DNA of 64,000 nt from Streptomyces griseoaurantiacus (GCA_014656015.1 BNBP01000036.1:1-64000), one strand, 5' to 3'. Numbered from the stretch's first letter, positions 17,669 to 26,657 are shown. Notes: generated by a model from the sequence alone, not told the origin. Numbers and translations: made by a program.

Positions 17669-18700
17669 GTGAAGGGGCGTGCGGACGTGGGCGGACTGCT
17701 GGGTGTCGCGGTACTGGGGGCGGGTCACATGGGGGCCGACCACATCCGCCGTCTGGACCGGGTGACGGGCGGCGCGCGGGTGGCGGCCGTCGCCGATCCC
17801 GATCTCGCGCGGGCGGAGGCGGCCGTGGCCGGGATCGACGGCGCCTCGTCGCACGCCGAGGTGGCCGCGGCACTGGACGCGCCGGGCGTGGAGGCGGTGC
17901 TGATCGCCTCGCCGGGCCCCGCCCACGAGGCCGCGCTGCACGAGGCGTTCGCCCGCGGCCTGCCGGTGCTGTGCGAGAAGCCGCTGGTGCCGGACGCGGA
18001 GGGGGCGCTGCGGGTGGTCGAGGCGGAGGTCCGGTTCGGCCGGCGGCTGGTCCAGGTGGGGTTCATGCGCCGCTACGACGCGGAGTACCTGCGGCTGAAG
18101 TCCCTGCTGGACGAGGGCGCGCTGGGCCGCCCGCTGATGCTGCACTGCGTCCACCGCAACGTCTCCTCGCCGCCCGGTTTCACCTCGGCGATGCTGGTCG
18201 ACAGCTCGGTCTCGCACGAGATCGACGCGGCCCGCTGGCTGCTCGGCCAGGAACCGGTCGCGGTGAGCGTGCTGCGGCCCGGCAGTACGGGACGGGCGCC
18301 CGAAGGGCTCCTCGATCCGCAGTTCGTGCTGCTGGAGACCGACGGCGGCGTCCTGGTCGACGTGGAGATCTTCGTCGACACCGGCTTCGGGTACCAGGTG
18401 CGGTGCGAGGCGGTCTGCGAGGGCGGCAGCGCCCGCATCGGCGAGGAGCACGGGATGACGGTGACGGCTCCGGGACGGGAGTCGCGGGAGGTCCCGCAGG
18501 ACTACCTCGTACGGTTCGCGGACGCCTACGACCGCGAGCTGCGGGCCTGGGTCGAGGCGTGCCGGGCGGGCCGGGTCACCGGTCCGAGCGCCTGGGACGG
18601 CTACGCCTCCTCGGCGACGGCGGAGGCGGGCGTCCGCGCGCAGCGCACCGGCACCCGCACCCCGGTGGACCTGGCCCCGCGCCCGGCGCTGTACGCCTGA
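17669..18700 (+). CDS. Gfo/Idh/MocA family oxidoreductase
   Basis: 343-residue NAD(P)-dependent sugar or inositol dehydrogenase-like protein. The Rossmann motif VAVLGAGHMGADH is near the N-terminus. CEKPLVPDAEG carries the catalytic lysine and SHEIDAARWLLG the conserved Asp/His region. GTG 17669 lies 9 bases after GGAGG; GTG 17687 is an alternative and would give 337 residues, close to inositol 2-dehydrogenases. No other inositol or sugar gene is near, so the substrate is open. Confidence 0.85.
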   Translation: MKGRADVGGLLGVAVLGAGHMGADHIRRLDRVTGGARVAAVADPDLARAEAAVAGIDGASSHAEVAAALDAPGVEAVLIASPGPAHEAALHEAFARGLPVLCEKPLVPDAEGALRVVEAEVRFGRRLVQVGFMRRYDAEYLRLKSLLDEGALGRPLMLHCVHRNVSSPPGFTSAMLVDSSVSHEIDAARWLLGQEPVAVSVLRPGSTGRAPEGLLDPQFVLLETDGGVLVDVEIFVDTGFGYQVRCEAVCEGGSARIGEEHGMTVTAPGRESREVPQDYLVRFADAYDRELRAWVEACRAGRVTGPSAWDGYASSATAEAGVRAQRTGTRTPVDLAPRPALYA

Positions 18701-18837
18701 GGCGGCCGAGACGGGGTGCCGGTCGCGTCCGCACGGCATGGCGCGGAACGCTGTGGCAGGGCGCGGGCGCGGCGCGCCACGGAGGACGCCGTCATATGCC
18801 GGAAGCATCCTCACGCCCCATGTTGCCAAATCCCTTA

Positions 18838-18854
18838 CAGCGTGCGACGCGCTG
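18838..18854. promoter_or_regulatory. Inverted repeat upstream of the PAS-SpoIIE gene
   Basis: CAGCG-N7-CGCTG, inside a relatively AT-rich 214-base upstream region, with a direct repeat GTGCGAC overlapping it. It is a candidate operator; no regulator is assigned. Confidence 0.3.
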
Positions 18855-18914
18855 TGCGACAGTCGTAACGGTCCTTCTTCACCAGTCGGTCGCATTGTTC
18901 CCCCGGAGTACGCC

Positions 18915-20363
18915 ATGCCGTCCCCTCCGCCTGCGGACCGCTCACCCGCGCAGCCGCCCCGCCGCGGCGCGGTCGACGCGCTGATCTCGCGGACCCGGAG
19001 GCTGCGCGGCGACATGGACGCCGTACGGCGCGAGGCACCCGTCGACGGCGCGGACCCCGAGGCCCGCTGGCAGCGCGCCCTGTGCGATCTGGCACTGCAC
19101 CAACTCGCCGACGTGGACGCCCACTTGGCGCTGCTCCGGGACGGCCCTCCGCCCCTGGGGGCCGAACGCGTCCCCGGGACGGGGCCCCCGGCGCCCGAAC
19201 CGCGGGCTCCCGCGCAGCCGCCCGACGGCGGGCCCCTGCTCGGCAGGGTCGGCTCCGCCGAGTGGGATCTGCTGACCGACCGGGCGGCGTGGTCCGGCGA
19301 GCTGTACCGGATCCTCGGCCGCGACCCCGCCGCCCCCGCCCTCACCCTCGACGAACTCCCCTCCCTCGTGCACGAGGACGACCGCGCCCGGCTGACCGCG
19401 ATGGTCACGGGCTGCCTCATCGACGCCCGTCCCCTCGACGGGGAGTTCCGCGTCCTGCGCCCGGACGGCGAGGAGCGTCTCGTGCACATGATGGGCGAAC
19501 CCGTGCTCGACGCCGAAGGCTCCACCGTCTCGATGTGGGCGGTGCTCCGGGACGTCGGCGAACTGCGCCGCCGGCGGCGGACCCTGCGCGAGACCCATGA
19601 CTCGCTGCACCGGCGCCGAGGGCTCGCGGGGAGCGAGCACCGGGTCGCGGCCGAACTGCGGGAGGCCGTGCTGCCGCCCTGGCGCGGCCCCCTGCGCCTT
19701 CCGCGCCAGGGCCCCGGCGCCCTGGACCTGGCCGCCCGCTGTCTGCCCTCCCGCGCCGGGGCGCCGGTCGGCGGCGGCTGGTACGACGCACTCGAACTCC
19801 CCGACGGACAGACCCTGTTGAGCGTCGGGGAACTGACCGGGCACGGCGTCGCCGCCACCACGGGGGTGGCGATGCTGCTCGGCGCCGTCCGCGGCATGGC
19901 AGTGACCGGCGCCCCGCCGGACGAACTGCTCGGCCGGCTCAACCAGTTGCTCGACGCCGCCCTGGTGCCGCCCGCGCTGGGCGGCGCCCTCTGCTGCCGC
20001 TACCGGCCCGCCGCGCGCACCCTGAGCTGGGCGCGCGCGGGACACCCCGCCCCGCTGCTGTTCCGCGACGGGACGGGGCGCGCGCTCGCGGCACCGGACG
20101 GCGTCCTGCTCGGGGCGACCTCCGGTGCCTCCTACGGAGCGGCCGAGGAACCACTGCGCCCGGGTGACCTGCTGCTCCTGCACACCGGCGGGCTGGTTCC
20201 CCGGCACCCGGGCCCCGAGGGCACCCGCCGGCTGCTCGGGCTCGCCGAGCGGTTCGGCGCGGCCCGGGACGCGCAGAGTTGCGTACGGGCCGTCGTCGAG
20301 GAGTTCGGCGGGGCCGGGCGCCGCGACGACGCCTGCGTGCTGGTGGCCCGGGTCACCGGCTGA
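18915..20363 (+). CDS. PAS domain plus degenerate SpoIIE/PP2C-type phosphatase domain
   Basis: 482 residues. A PAS domain occupies about residues 112-225 (SAEWDLLTDRAAWSGELYRILGRD). A SpoIIE-like PP2C domain occupies about 260-482. Three of the four metal-binding positions of active family members are changed: VGGDWYD reads VGGGWYD (Gly288), GDVxGHG reads GELTGHG (Glu306), and TDG reads TGG (Gly425). Only the final Asp pair (RRDDACV) is kept. The protein therefore probably binds a partner rather than dephosphorylating an anti-anti-sigma factor. ATG 18915 has CGGAG upstream. No anti-sigma partner is adjacent. Confidence 0.82.
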   Translation: MPSPPPADRSPAQPPRRGAVDALISRTRRLRGDMDAVRREAPVDGADPEARWQRALCDLALHQLADVDAHLALLRDGPPPLGAERVPGTGPPAPEPRAPAQPPDGGPLLGRVGSAEWDLLTDRAAWSGELYRILGRDPAAPALTLDELPSLVHEDDRARLTAMVTGCLIDARPLDGEFRVLRPDGEERLVHMMGEPVLDAEGSTVSMWAVLRDVGELRRRRRTLRETHDSLHRRRGLAGSEHRVAAELREAVLPPWRGPLRLPRQGPGALDLAARCLPSRAGAPVGGGWYDALELPDGQTLLSVGELTGHGVAATTGVAMLLGAVRGMAVTGAPPDELLGRLNQLLDAALVPPALGGALCCRYRPAARTLSWARAGHPAPLLFRDGTGRALAAPDGVLLGATSGASYGAAEEPLRPGDLLLLHTGGLVPRHPGPEGTRRLLGLAERFGAARDAQSCVRAVVEEFGGAGRRDDACVLVARVTG

Positions 20364-20417
20364 CGTGTCCGCCGCGCGTGCGCGGGAGACCGCCTCAGAC
20401 CCGGGACGGCATGGACC

Positions 20418-21917
20418 TCAGGCGCGGGCGGTGCTGCCACCTCCCCTGCGCTTCCAGCCCGGCGGCATGGCCAGCTCGATCTCCTCGCGCAGGCTGCGCA
20501 CCTTCGGATAGCCGGAGTACCGGGCGGTGAGCCGGTACATCTCGCGCAGCCGGTCCCAGGTGCGGTGCGAGGAGTTCGACCCCATGGAGTTCAGGGCCAG
20601 CCGGGCGTAGCGGTCGGCCTGGTCCGGGTCGTCGGCGATGAAGCAGGCCGAGGCGAGCGAGATGTGGTCGAAGATCTTCGACCGCTCGCGCCCGCCCTCG
20701 CGCAGATGCAGCGCCTTCCTGGCGTGCTGCTGGGCGACGGCCGCCGCGCCCGGTTCGTGCTCGGCGAGGGTGCGGTAGGCCAGGGCCTGCATGCCGTGCA
20801 GGTCCGCCTCGTCGAAGAGCTGCATCCAGCTCGGCGGCGGCACGTCCCCCTTGTCGGAGACGAACAGTTCCTCGGCCTGCCCGAGGGTGCGCCGCATGGC
20901 CTGTCCCCGGCCCATCGAGGCCTGCGCCCAGGCCTCGATGGTGTGGAGCATGGCCCGGGTGCGCGGCAGCACCTCCTCCCCGGAGCCGGACTCGGCGAGC
21001 TTCATCAGGTCCAGGGCGTCGTCGGGACGGCCCAGGTGCACCATCTGGCGGGCGGCGCGGGACAGCGCCTCCCCGGCGCGGGGCCGGTCGCCGCTCTCCC
21101 TGGCGGCGTGGGCGGCGATGACGAAGTACTTCTGGGCCGTGGGTTCCAGCCCGACGTCGTGCGACATCCAGCCGGCCAGGACGGCCAGATTGGCGGCGAC
21201 GCCCCACAGGCGCCGCTGCAGGGGATCGGGGTGCCGGTAGGAGAGCATGCCTCCCACCTCGTTGAGCTGGCCCACCACCGCCTTGCGTTGCAGCCCGCCC
21301 CCGCGGGCCGCGTCCCAGGCGCGGAACACCTCGACGGAGCGCTCCAGTTCCTCGATCTCCTGCGTCCCGACGGGGGCGGCCTCGTAGCGGTCGTACCCGG
21401 CGGGGTCGGCGTGCAGGGGATGGTCGAGATCGGGGGCGTCGGCCGAGAGGGCCGGATCGGTGTGCAGCCAGTCGTGCATGGCGCTGCTGAGTGCGGAGCC
21501 CGCGGCGAGCGCGGCGCCCGCGCCCACCAAGCCGCGTCGGTTGAGCATGAGGTCCATTCCCGTGAATTCGGTGAGGACCGCGGCGGTCTGCTCGGGCGCC
21601 CACGGCACTCCGTCGGGATGTTCCTCGTCCCCGCCGCCCTGCCGTTTCCCCGTACGCCCGCGCCGGACCAGACCGAGATCCTCGATGGTCACGACACGGC
21701 CGAGACGCTCGGTGAACAGGGCCGCCATCACCCGTGGCACGGGATCGCGCGGGATCTCTCCCATGTCGATCCAGCGCCGAACGCGGGAGGTGTCGGTCGC
21801 CAGCTGGGGGTGGCCCATGGCCGCCGCCTGCCGGTTGACCAGCCTCGCGAGTTCTCCCTTGGACCATCCGGTCAGGCCGAAGAGGTCCGCCAGACGGGTG
21901 TTGGGTCGTCCGCTCAC
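20418..21917 (-). CDS. NsdA/NsdB-family regulator (HTH plus TPR-like)
   Basis: 499 residues. The N-terminus SGRPNTRLADLFGLTGWSKG, with LARLVNRQAAAMG and SRVRRWIDMGEIPRD, forms the helix-turn-helix region of this Streptomyces family. A short Gly/Ala segment (GLVGAGAALAAGSAL) follows near residue 115, and the rest is helical repeats resembling TPRs. From memory, NsdA and NsdB of S. coelicolor are negative regulators of antibiotic production and sporulation, and this protein appears to be a close family member. GTG 21917 has only a G-rich ribosome site. It is divergent from a phosphotransferase gene, with repeats in between. Confidence 0.82.
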   Translation of the reverse strand: MSGRPNTRLADLFGLTGWSKGELARLVNRQAAAMGHPQLATDTSRVRRWIDMGEIPRDPVPRVMAALFTERLGRVVTIEDLGLVRRGRTGKRQGGGDEEHPDGVPWAPEQTAAVLTEFTGMDLMLNRRGLVGAGAALAAGSALSSAMHDWLHTDPALSADAPDLDHPLHADPAGYDRYEAAPVGTQEIEELERSVEVFRAWDAARGGGLQRKAVVGQLNEVGGMLSYRHPDPLQRRLWGVAANLAVLAGWMSHDVGLEPTAQKYFVIAAHAARESGDRPRAGEALSRAARQMVHLGRPDDALDLMKLAESGSGEEVLPRTRAMLHTIEAWAQASMGRGQAMRRTLGQAEELFVSDKGDVPPPSWMQLFDEADLHGMQALAYRTLAEHEPGAAAVAQQHARKALHLREGGRERSKIFDHISLASACFIADDPDQADRYARLALNSMGSNSSHRTWDRLREMYRLTARYSGYPKVRSLREEIELAMPPGWKRRGGGSTARA

Positions 21918-21944
21918 GTCAAGCCCCCAGGTACTCGGCTGAGT

Positions 21945-21963
21945 TGACAGTAACCGCCTGTCA
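21945..21963. promoter_or_regulatory. Inverted repeat in the nsd-like/phosphotransferase promoter region
   Basis: TGACAG-N7-CTGTCA, starting 28 bases before the GTG of the NsdA-like gene. Symmetry and position suit an operator. The binding protein is unknown, and autoregulation is possible. Confidence 0.4.
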
Positions 21964-21980
21964 GTTGCTGCGGGACTATT

Positions 21981-22010
21981 CGCCAGGGTTCGCCAGGGTG
22001 CGCCAGATGG
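21981..22010. repeat. Three 10-bp direct repeats, CGCCAGGGTT type
   Basis: CGCCAGGGTT, CGCCAGGGTG, CGCCAGATGG in immediate succession. A 10-bp period puts all copies on one face of the helix, which suits cooperative protein binding. They lie between two divergent genes. Confidence 0.6.
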
Positions 22011-22151
22011 TGTGCCCGGGGCCATCGGGTGTCAGGTAGGAAAGCGCCACCCCGACCCGGTCGCCCAGGGGCATTCCCCAGGGTGCGCCGGGGCGACCGG
22101 GCCGGAGCGGCGCGGCAACTCACCGGCACACGAAGGGATCCGTGTTCACCC

Positions 22152-23279
22152 ATGTACGCAGCATCGTCCTCCGTGTCCGCCCCGTCTCCGTCGCTGCGCA
22201 CCCGCCGGCCGGGAGCGGGCGGCCCCTACCTCGACCCCGCGCGTCCCCAGACCCCGGTGCTCGGTGCCGGACGGTCCCGGCGCGTACCCGGGGCGGCCGG
22301 CGCGCCGCTCAGCGGGAGGCTCGACCTGTCCGGCCCGCAGGGTGCGCAGCTGCGCACGGCGATCGCCTCGGTGCACCGCATCTGCCCGGAGTTCACCCCG
22401 GTGCAGGTGCTGCGCCGCAGCGGCCGCTCGGTCCTGCTGGTGGGGACGACGGGCCGCACCACGGCCGTGGCCAAGTGTTTACTGGACCATTCGCCGATGT
22501 GGTCCGAACGGACCCGGCACGAAATAGCGGCGTACCGCGCGTTCGTCCGGCACCGCCCCCCGGTGCGGGTGCCTCGGCTGATCGCGGCGGACCCGGACAA
22601 CTGCACGCTGGTGATCGAGCGGATGCCCGGGCGGGTCGCCGCGCTGCACCGGCATCCGGTGCAGGCCCCGCCGCGCGCGGACGTGCGGGCGGCGCTCGGC
22701 GCGATCTGCCGGCTGAACGCCTGGCGGCCGCCGGCGGGCACCTTCGACGCCCCGCTGGACTACGCGGAGCGCATCTCCCGCTTCCACGACCTCGGGCTCC
22801 TCACCGACCGGGACATGGGCGACCTGCAGAAGCTGCTGCACGGCATCGCGCACGCGGCGGGCCGCCAGGGCATGGGCCAGTTCTGCCACGGCGACGCGCT
22901 GCTGTCGAACGTCCTGCTCTCCCCGGCCGGCCCGGTCCTGGTGGACTGGGAGCACGCGGGCTGGTACCTGCCCGGGTACGACCTGGCCACGCTGTGGACC
23001 GTGCTCGGGGACGCCCCGATGGCGCGGCGGCAGATCAGCGGCATCGCGCAGTCGGCCGGCCCGGCCTCGCGCGACGCGTTCCTGGTCAACCTGATGCTGG
23101 TGCTGACCCGGGAGATCCGCACCTACGAGACGGCCGTCCAGCGCTCGATGCACGAGGGCGCCCCGGCGGCGCCGGGCACCACCCCGTCCGGCGAGGAACA
23201 GCGCCTCCTGCTCCGCCGCCTCCACGACGACTGTCAGCTCGCCCGCCGCGCGGTCCGCGCGGCGGTGGGCACCCGTTGA
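22152..23279 (+). CDS. Phosphotransferase (APH/choline kinase fold), TTA-containing
   Basis: 375 residues of the aminoglycoside phosphotransferase/protein-kinase-like fold. The catalytic loop is FCHGDALLSNVLL and the metal-binding aspartate is in PVLVDWEHAGWYLPGYDLATLW. The first ~55 residues are Pro/Ser/Arg-rich. Codon 110 (22479-22481) is TTA, very rare in Streptomyces and read by the bldA tRNA, so expression is probably tied to development. ATG 22152 lacks a strong ribosome site. The substrate is unknown; resistance is not implied. It is divergent from the NsdA-like regulator. Confidence 0.83.
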   Translation: MYAASSSVSAPSPSLRTRRPGAGGPYLDPARPQTPVLGAGRSRRVPGAAGAPLSGRLDLSGPQGAQLRTAIASVHRICPEFTPVQVLRRSGRSVLLVGTTGRTTAVAKCLLDHSPMWSERTRHEIAAYRAFVRHRPPVRVPRLIAADPDNCTLVIERMPGRVAALHRHPVQAPPRADVRAALGAICRLNAWRPPAGTFDAPLDYAERISRFHDLGLLTDRDMGDLQKLLHGIAHAAGRQGMGQFCHGDALLSNVLLSPAGPVLVDWEHAGWYLPGYDLATLWTVLGDAPMARRQISGIAQSAGPASRDAFLVNLMLVLTREIRTYETAVQRSMHEGAPAAPGTTPSGEEQRLLLRRLHDDCQLARRAVRAAVGTR

Positions 23280-23533
23280 CGCGAGGGGGACCCGCGCCGG
23301 ACGGCCCTTCGGCCTCCCCGCCCCGGCGGGCGTCCCCCTCGCACGGCCGCCCGGATTCCTCCGTCCGGGTCATTGGTCCACTCCACTGACGCCCCGCAGG
23401 CCCGAGCACGTGCCGTTGACCGGCTGAAACCCGGTGCCCGGCACATGATTGACGGATCGTCGGAGAGCCGATAGCACTGACGCACGTTCGGCCCCGCACG
23501 CCCCATCGCGCTCGATCGCCCAGGAGGCCTGCC

Positions 23534-25549
23534 TTGCGAGGATCCCCCACCACCGGACACAGGCACAGAACCACCCGCAGGACGGCGGCCGGCGCCGCCG
23601 CGTCCGCCGCGCTGCTGCTCCCCCTGCTCGGCGCCGGCCAGGCGGCCGGGCAGAGCGATGCCCGCACCGGCGCGCCGGCCGGGCTGCAGCGCGCCTTCGC
23701 CGCCGCGGCGGCCGAGTACCACGTACCGGGGAGCGTCCTGCTGGGCGTCTCCTACCTGCAGTCCCGCTGGGACACCCACGCCGGCGCGCCCAGCGTCTCG
23801 GGCGGCTACGGTCCGATGCACCTGACGGACGCCCGCACCGCCCTCGCCCGGTCGAACACGCATCCGGAGCAGACCGCGAGCGCGCACCCGGAGCAGACGG
23901 CCGACGCCCGCGGCGACACCGCGCGCCCCGCACTCCACCCGGCCGTGAAGGCAACCGGCGTCCCGGCCGCCGCCGCGCTGCCGGCCCGGCTGCGGACGCT
24001 CGGCAGGGCCGCCGCGCTCACCGGGCTCCCCGCCGCCGCCCTGCGCCAGGACCCCGCCGCGAACGTCCGGGGAGGCGCCGCCCTGCTGGCCGCCGCGCAG
24101 CGGAAGCTGGGCGAGCCGCTCAGCGCGGACCCGGCCGACTGGTACGGGGCCGTCGCCACGTTCTCCGGCGCGGACGACAGGGCGACCGCCGCGGCGTACG
24201 CCGACGACGTCTACGACGTGATCCGCACCGGCGAGCGGCGCACCACGGACACCGGGGAGCGCGTCACCCTGACCGCGCGCCCCGGCCTGAAACCCGACAC
24301 CGCGCCCCTGCGCCGCGCGGGCCTGCACAAGGGGCACGCCGCCGGCACCGAATGCCCGGACTCGGTGGCCTGCGAGTGGATCCCGGCTCCCTACGAGAAG
24401 TTCGGCAGCGACGACTACGGCAACCACGACCTGGGGAACCGTCCCGCCGGGCAGAGGATCGAGTACCTCGTCATCCACGACACCGAGGGCGCCTGGAACG
24501 GGGTCATCAACTCCGTGCAGGACCCGACCTACGTGTCGTGGAACTACACCCTGCGCTCCACCGACGGGCACGTCGCCCAGCACGTGAAGGCGAAGGACGT
24601 GGCCTGGCACGCCGGTAACTGGGACGTGAACTCACGGTCGATCGGCCTGGAGCACGAGGGCTTCCTCGCCGATCCGGACGCCTGGTTCACGGAGGCCATG
24701 TACCGCTCCTCGGCACGGCTGGTGAAGTACCTCGCCGACACGTACGACATCCCGCTGGACCGCCAACACCTGCTGGGTCACGACAACGTGCCCGGGCCCA
24801 CCGCCTCCACGGTGCCCGGCATGCACACCGACCCGGGCCCGTACTGGGACTGGCGGCACTACTTCGACCTGCTGGGCGCGCCGCTGAAGAGCACGGCCGA
24901 CGCGGACGGCGGTCTGGTGACGATCCTCCCCGACTACGCGGCCAACAGGCCCCCGTACACGGGCTGCGCCGACGGCGACCAGCCGTGCGCGGCGCACGGT
25001 TCCAGCGAGGTGCGGCTGTACACGGCACCGGACGAGAACGCGCCGCTGGTCAAGGACATCGGGCTGCGGCCCGGCGGGGGCGCCTCCACGATCGACGTGA
25101 ACGACCTCGGCTCCCGGGTGTCCACCGGCCAGCAGTACGCGGTGGCCGGGCAGGACGGGGACTGGACGGCGATCTGGTACCTGGGCCAGAAGGCATGGTT
25201 CAGGAACCCGGCGGGACAGCCGACGGCCGTGCACGCGAAGGGGCTGGTGGTGACGCCGAAGGCCGGGGCCGCCGACATCCCCGTCTACGGCCGTGCCTAC
25301 CCGGAGGCCTCCGCGTACCCGGCGGGCGTGCCCGCGCAGACGGTCTCGCCACTGCCCTACCGGATCCCGGCGGGTCAGAAGTACGTCGCCGGTGACACGA
25401 TGCCGGGCCAGTACTACTACGCGGTGACCTTCGACGAGGCCTCGCACAAGGTCGTGACCGGCAAGGACATGTACTACGAGATCCAGTACGGCCACCGGGT
25501 CGGCTTCGTCCGCGCCGCCGACGTCCAGGTGCTTCCCTCGGCCTCGTAG
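23534..25549 (+). CDS. Secreted N-acetylmuramoyl-L-alanine amidase
   Basis: 671 residues. The TTG start at 23534 is fixed by AGGAGG 7 bases upstream. A signal peptide (Arg-rich head, AASAALLLPLLGAGQAAG) is followed by an Ala-rich region of about 250 residues resembling a lytic-transglycosylase-type domain (LLGVSYLQSRWDTH). The amidase_2 domain begins near residue 310, with YLVIHDTEGAWNGV (zinc His), HVKAKDVAWHAGNWDVNSRSIGLEHEG and LGHDNVPGP...DPGPYWDW. SH3-like segments follow. It cleaves peptidoglycan stem peptides outside the cell. A strong hairpin follows the stop. Confidence 0.9.
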   Translation: MRGSPTTGHRHRTTRRTAAGAAASAALLLPLLGAGQAAGQSDARTGAPAGLQRAFAAAAAEYHVPGSVLLGVSYLQSRWDTHAGAPSVSGGYGPMHLTDARTALARSNTHPEQTASAHPEQTADARGDTARPALHPAVKATGVPAAAALPARLRTLGRAAALTGLPAAALRQDPAANVRGGAALLAAAQRKLGEPLSADPADWYGAVATFSGADDRATAAAYADDVYDVIRTGERRTTDTGERVTLTARPGLKPDTAPLRRAGLHKGHAAGTECPDSVACEWIPAPYEKFGSDDYGNHDLGNRPAGQRIEYLVIHDTEGAWNGVINSVQDPTYVSWNYTLRSTDGHVAQHVKAKDVAWHAGNWDVNSRSIGLEHEGFLADPDAWFTEAMYRSSARLVKYLADTYDIPLDRQHLLGHDNVPGPTASTVPGMHTDPGPYWDWRHYFDLLGAPLKSTADADGGLVTILPDYAANRPPYTGCADGDQPCAAHGSSEVRLYTAPDENAPLVKDIGLRPGGGASTIDVNDLGSRVSTGQQYAVAGQDGDWTAIWYLGQKAWFRNPAGQPTAVHAKGLVVTPKAGAADIPVYGRAYPEASAYPAGVPAQTVSPLPYRIPAGQKYVAGDTMPGQYYYAVTFDEASHKVVTGKDMYYEIQYGHRVGFVRAADVQVLPSAS

Positions 25550-25568
25550 CGAGGGACCCTCAGCGAGT

Positions 25569-25607
25569 GCGGGGGCCGGGTCCGCCGTCCGCGGATCCGG
25601 CCCCCGC
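25569..25607. terminator. Bidirectional terminator between amidase and hypothetical gene
   Basis: 17-bp stem with a single G:T-type mismatch (left arm 25569-25585, right arm 25591-25607) and a 5-base loop, between convergent genes. Confidence 0.75.
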
Positions 25608-25633
25608 CCGTGTCCCGTGCCCGCCGCGGCGGG

Positions 25634-26131
25634 TCAGCCCTGCTGGAACAGCTCCGCGGGGAGCGGCTTGAGCAGGGCGTAGAGGTCGTCGGTGATGGGG
25701 CGGTCCCAGGCGGCGATGGTCACCAGGACGTTGTCGCTGCGGTCGAACTGCACGCAGGAGATGCGGCTTTCGGACAGCTTGAGGCGACGCACCACCAGCA
25801 GGTTGTCGCCCTGCATCACCGGCACGTCCTCGGTGCCGACGACGGTGACCTCCTCGTCGTTCTCCAGGGCGAGGAGGAGCTGGGCCACCTCGAAGGGGAT
25901 CTCCCCCTCCTCGACCTCGCGCGCCGGGGAACCCTCCGGGAGGTTGCCGATGATCATCGCGGGGCCCCGGCCGCCGAACAGGTCGTAGCGCAGGAACACG
26001 CCCTGGCAGCTCCCGTCGGGGGCGGGCAGCAGACCGGCACCGAGATTGCCCGGCCAGTCGCCCGGATCCATGGCCAGTACGTCGAATTCGGGCCCGGCGG
26101 GAGTGGCGCTGCGGCGGCGGAGGAAGGACAT
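25634..26131 (-). CDS. Conserved actinobacterial hypothetical protein
   Basis: 165 residues, starting MSFLRRRSATPAGPEFDVLA. No signal peptide or membrane segment. The composition is that of a soluble alpha/beta domain with many acidic residues (EGEIPFEVAQLLLALENDEEVTVVG). I do not recognise a named domain. It is an isolated gene convergent with the amidase. Codon use is normal for the window, supporting a real gene. Confidence 0.75.
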   Translation of the reverse strand: MSFLRRRSATPAGPEFDVLAMDPGDWPGNLGAGLLPAPDGSCQGVFLRYDLFGGRGPAMIIGNLPEGSPAREVEEGEIPFEVAQLLLALENDEEVTVVGTEDVPVMQGDNLLVVRRLKLSESRISCVQFDRSDNVLVTIAAWDRPITDDLYALLKPLPAELFQQG

Positions 26132-26181
26132 GCCGCCATGGTACGTGTCCGCGTCCGCGGCCGACCTGGGGCCGGGGATCG

Positions 26182-26210
26182 GGTCGGGTCAGGTCAGGTC
26201 AGGTCAGGTC
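26182..26210. repeat. GGTCA pentamer array
   Basis: Four to five tandem GGTCA units with a GGGTC-type flank. The array overlaps the stop codon of the DUF397 gene, so its copy number could change that protein's last residues. Confidence 0.7.
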
Positions 26211-26441
26211 GAACTCGCCCTCCCGCGCGCCGGAGACGAAGGCGCCCCATTCCGCGGGGGTGAAGATCAGGGACGGGCTCTCGGGGCGGCCGCTGTTCCG
26301 CATCGCGATGAAGCCCTCGACGAAGGCGATCTGGACGTCCCCGCGCCCCTTGCTGCTCGAATGCCACTCGGCGTTGGTGAGATCGAGGTCGGGCTTGTCC
26401 CAGCCCGTGAGGGGCTGCTGCTGGATGGTGCTCTCGGCCAC
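26199..26441 (-). CDS. DUF397 protein
   Basis: 80 residues: NAEWHSSSKGRGDVQIAFVEGFIAMRNSGRP...LIFTPAEWGAFVSGAREGEFDLT, the standard DUF397 pattern (S/W-S-K, V-E, A-R-S, F-TxxEWxAFxxGxxxGEF). Such proteins are usually encoded beside a helix-turn-helix (XRE) regulator to which they are linked functionally, as in Streptomyces BldB/WhiJ-type pairs. No XRE gene is adjacent here. Confidence 0.88.
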   Translation of the reverse strand: MAESTIQQQPLTGWDKPDLDLTNAEWHSSSKGRGDVQIAFVEGFIAMRNSGRPESPSLIFTPAEWGAFVSGAREGEFDLT

Positions 26442-26609
26442 GGCCGTGCTCCTCCCGTTTCGTCGTCCGCGGTCAGCCTAGCGACCGGCTCCGGACACCG
26501 ACAGGGCACGTGAGGGGGACGCTTGCGGTAATCCGGGCGGGCCGCGGCGCGAGGGCGGCGCCCGCGTGGACGCGTCCGGCGGGACAGGCGGTGGGCACGG
26601 CCTTTCAAT

Positions 26610-26633
26610 GAAGTGGTCCGAGAAGTGGTCCGA
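26610..26633 (+). repeat. Tandem 12-bp repeat upstream of second MMPL gene
   Basis: GAAGTGGTCCGA repeated twice without a gap, ending 24 bases before the MMPL ATG. It may be an operator, or part of a longer N-terminus if translation starts at GTG 26613. Confidence 0.6.
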
Positions 26634-26657
26634 GCCCTGGTCGCCCTGGAGGGCCAC

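Noticed and set aside
22152..23279. Aminoglycoside resistance gene
   Set aside because: The kinase-like fold is clear but the sequence does not resemble a particular resistance enzyme, and many such proteins act on other metabolites.
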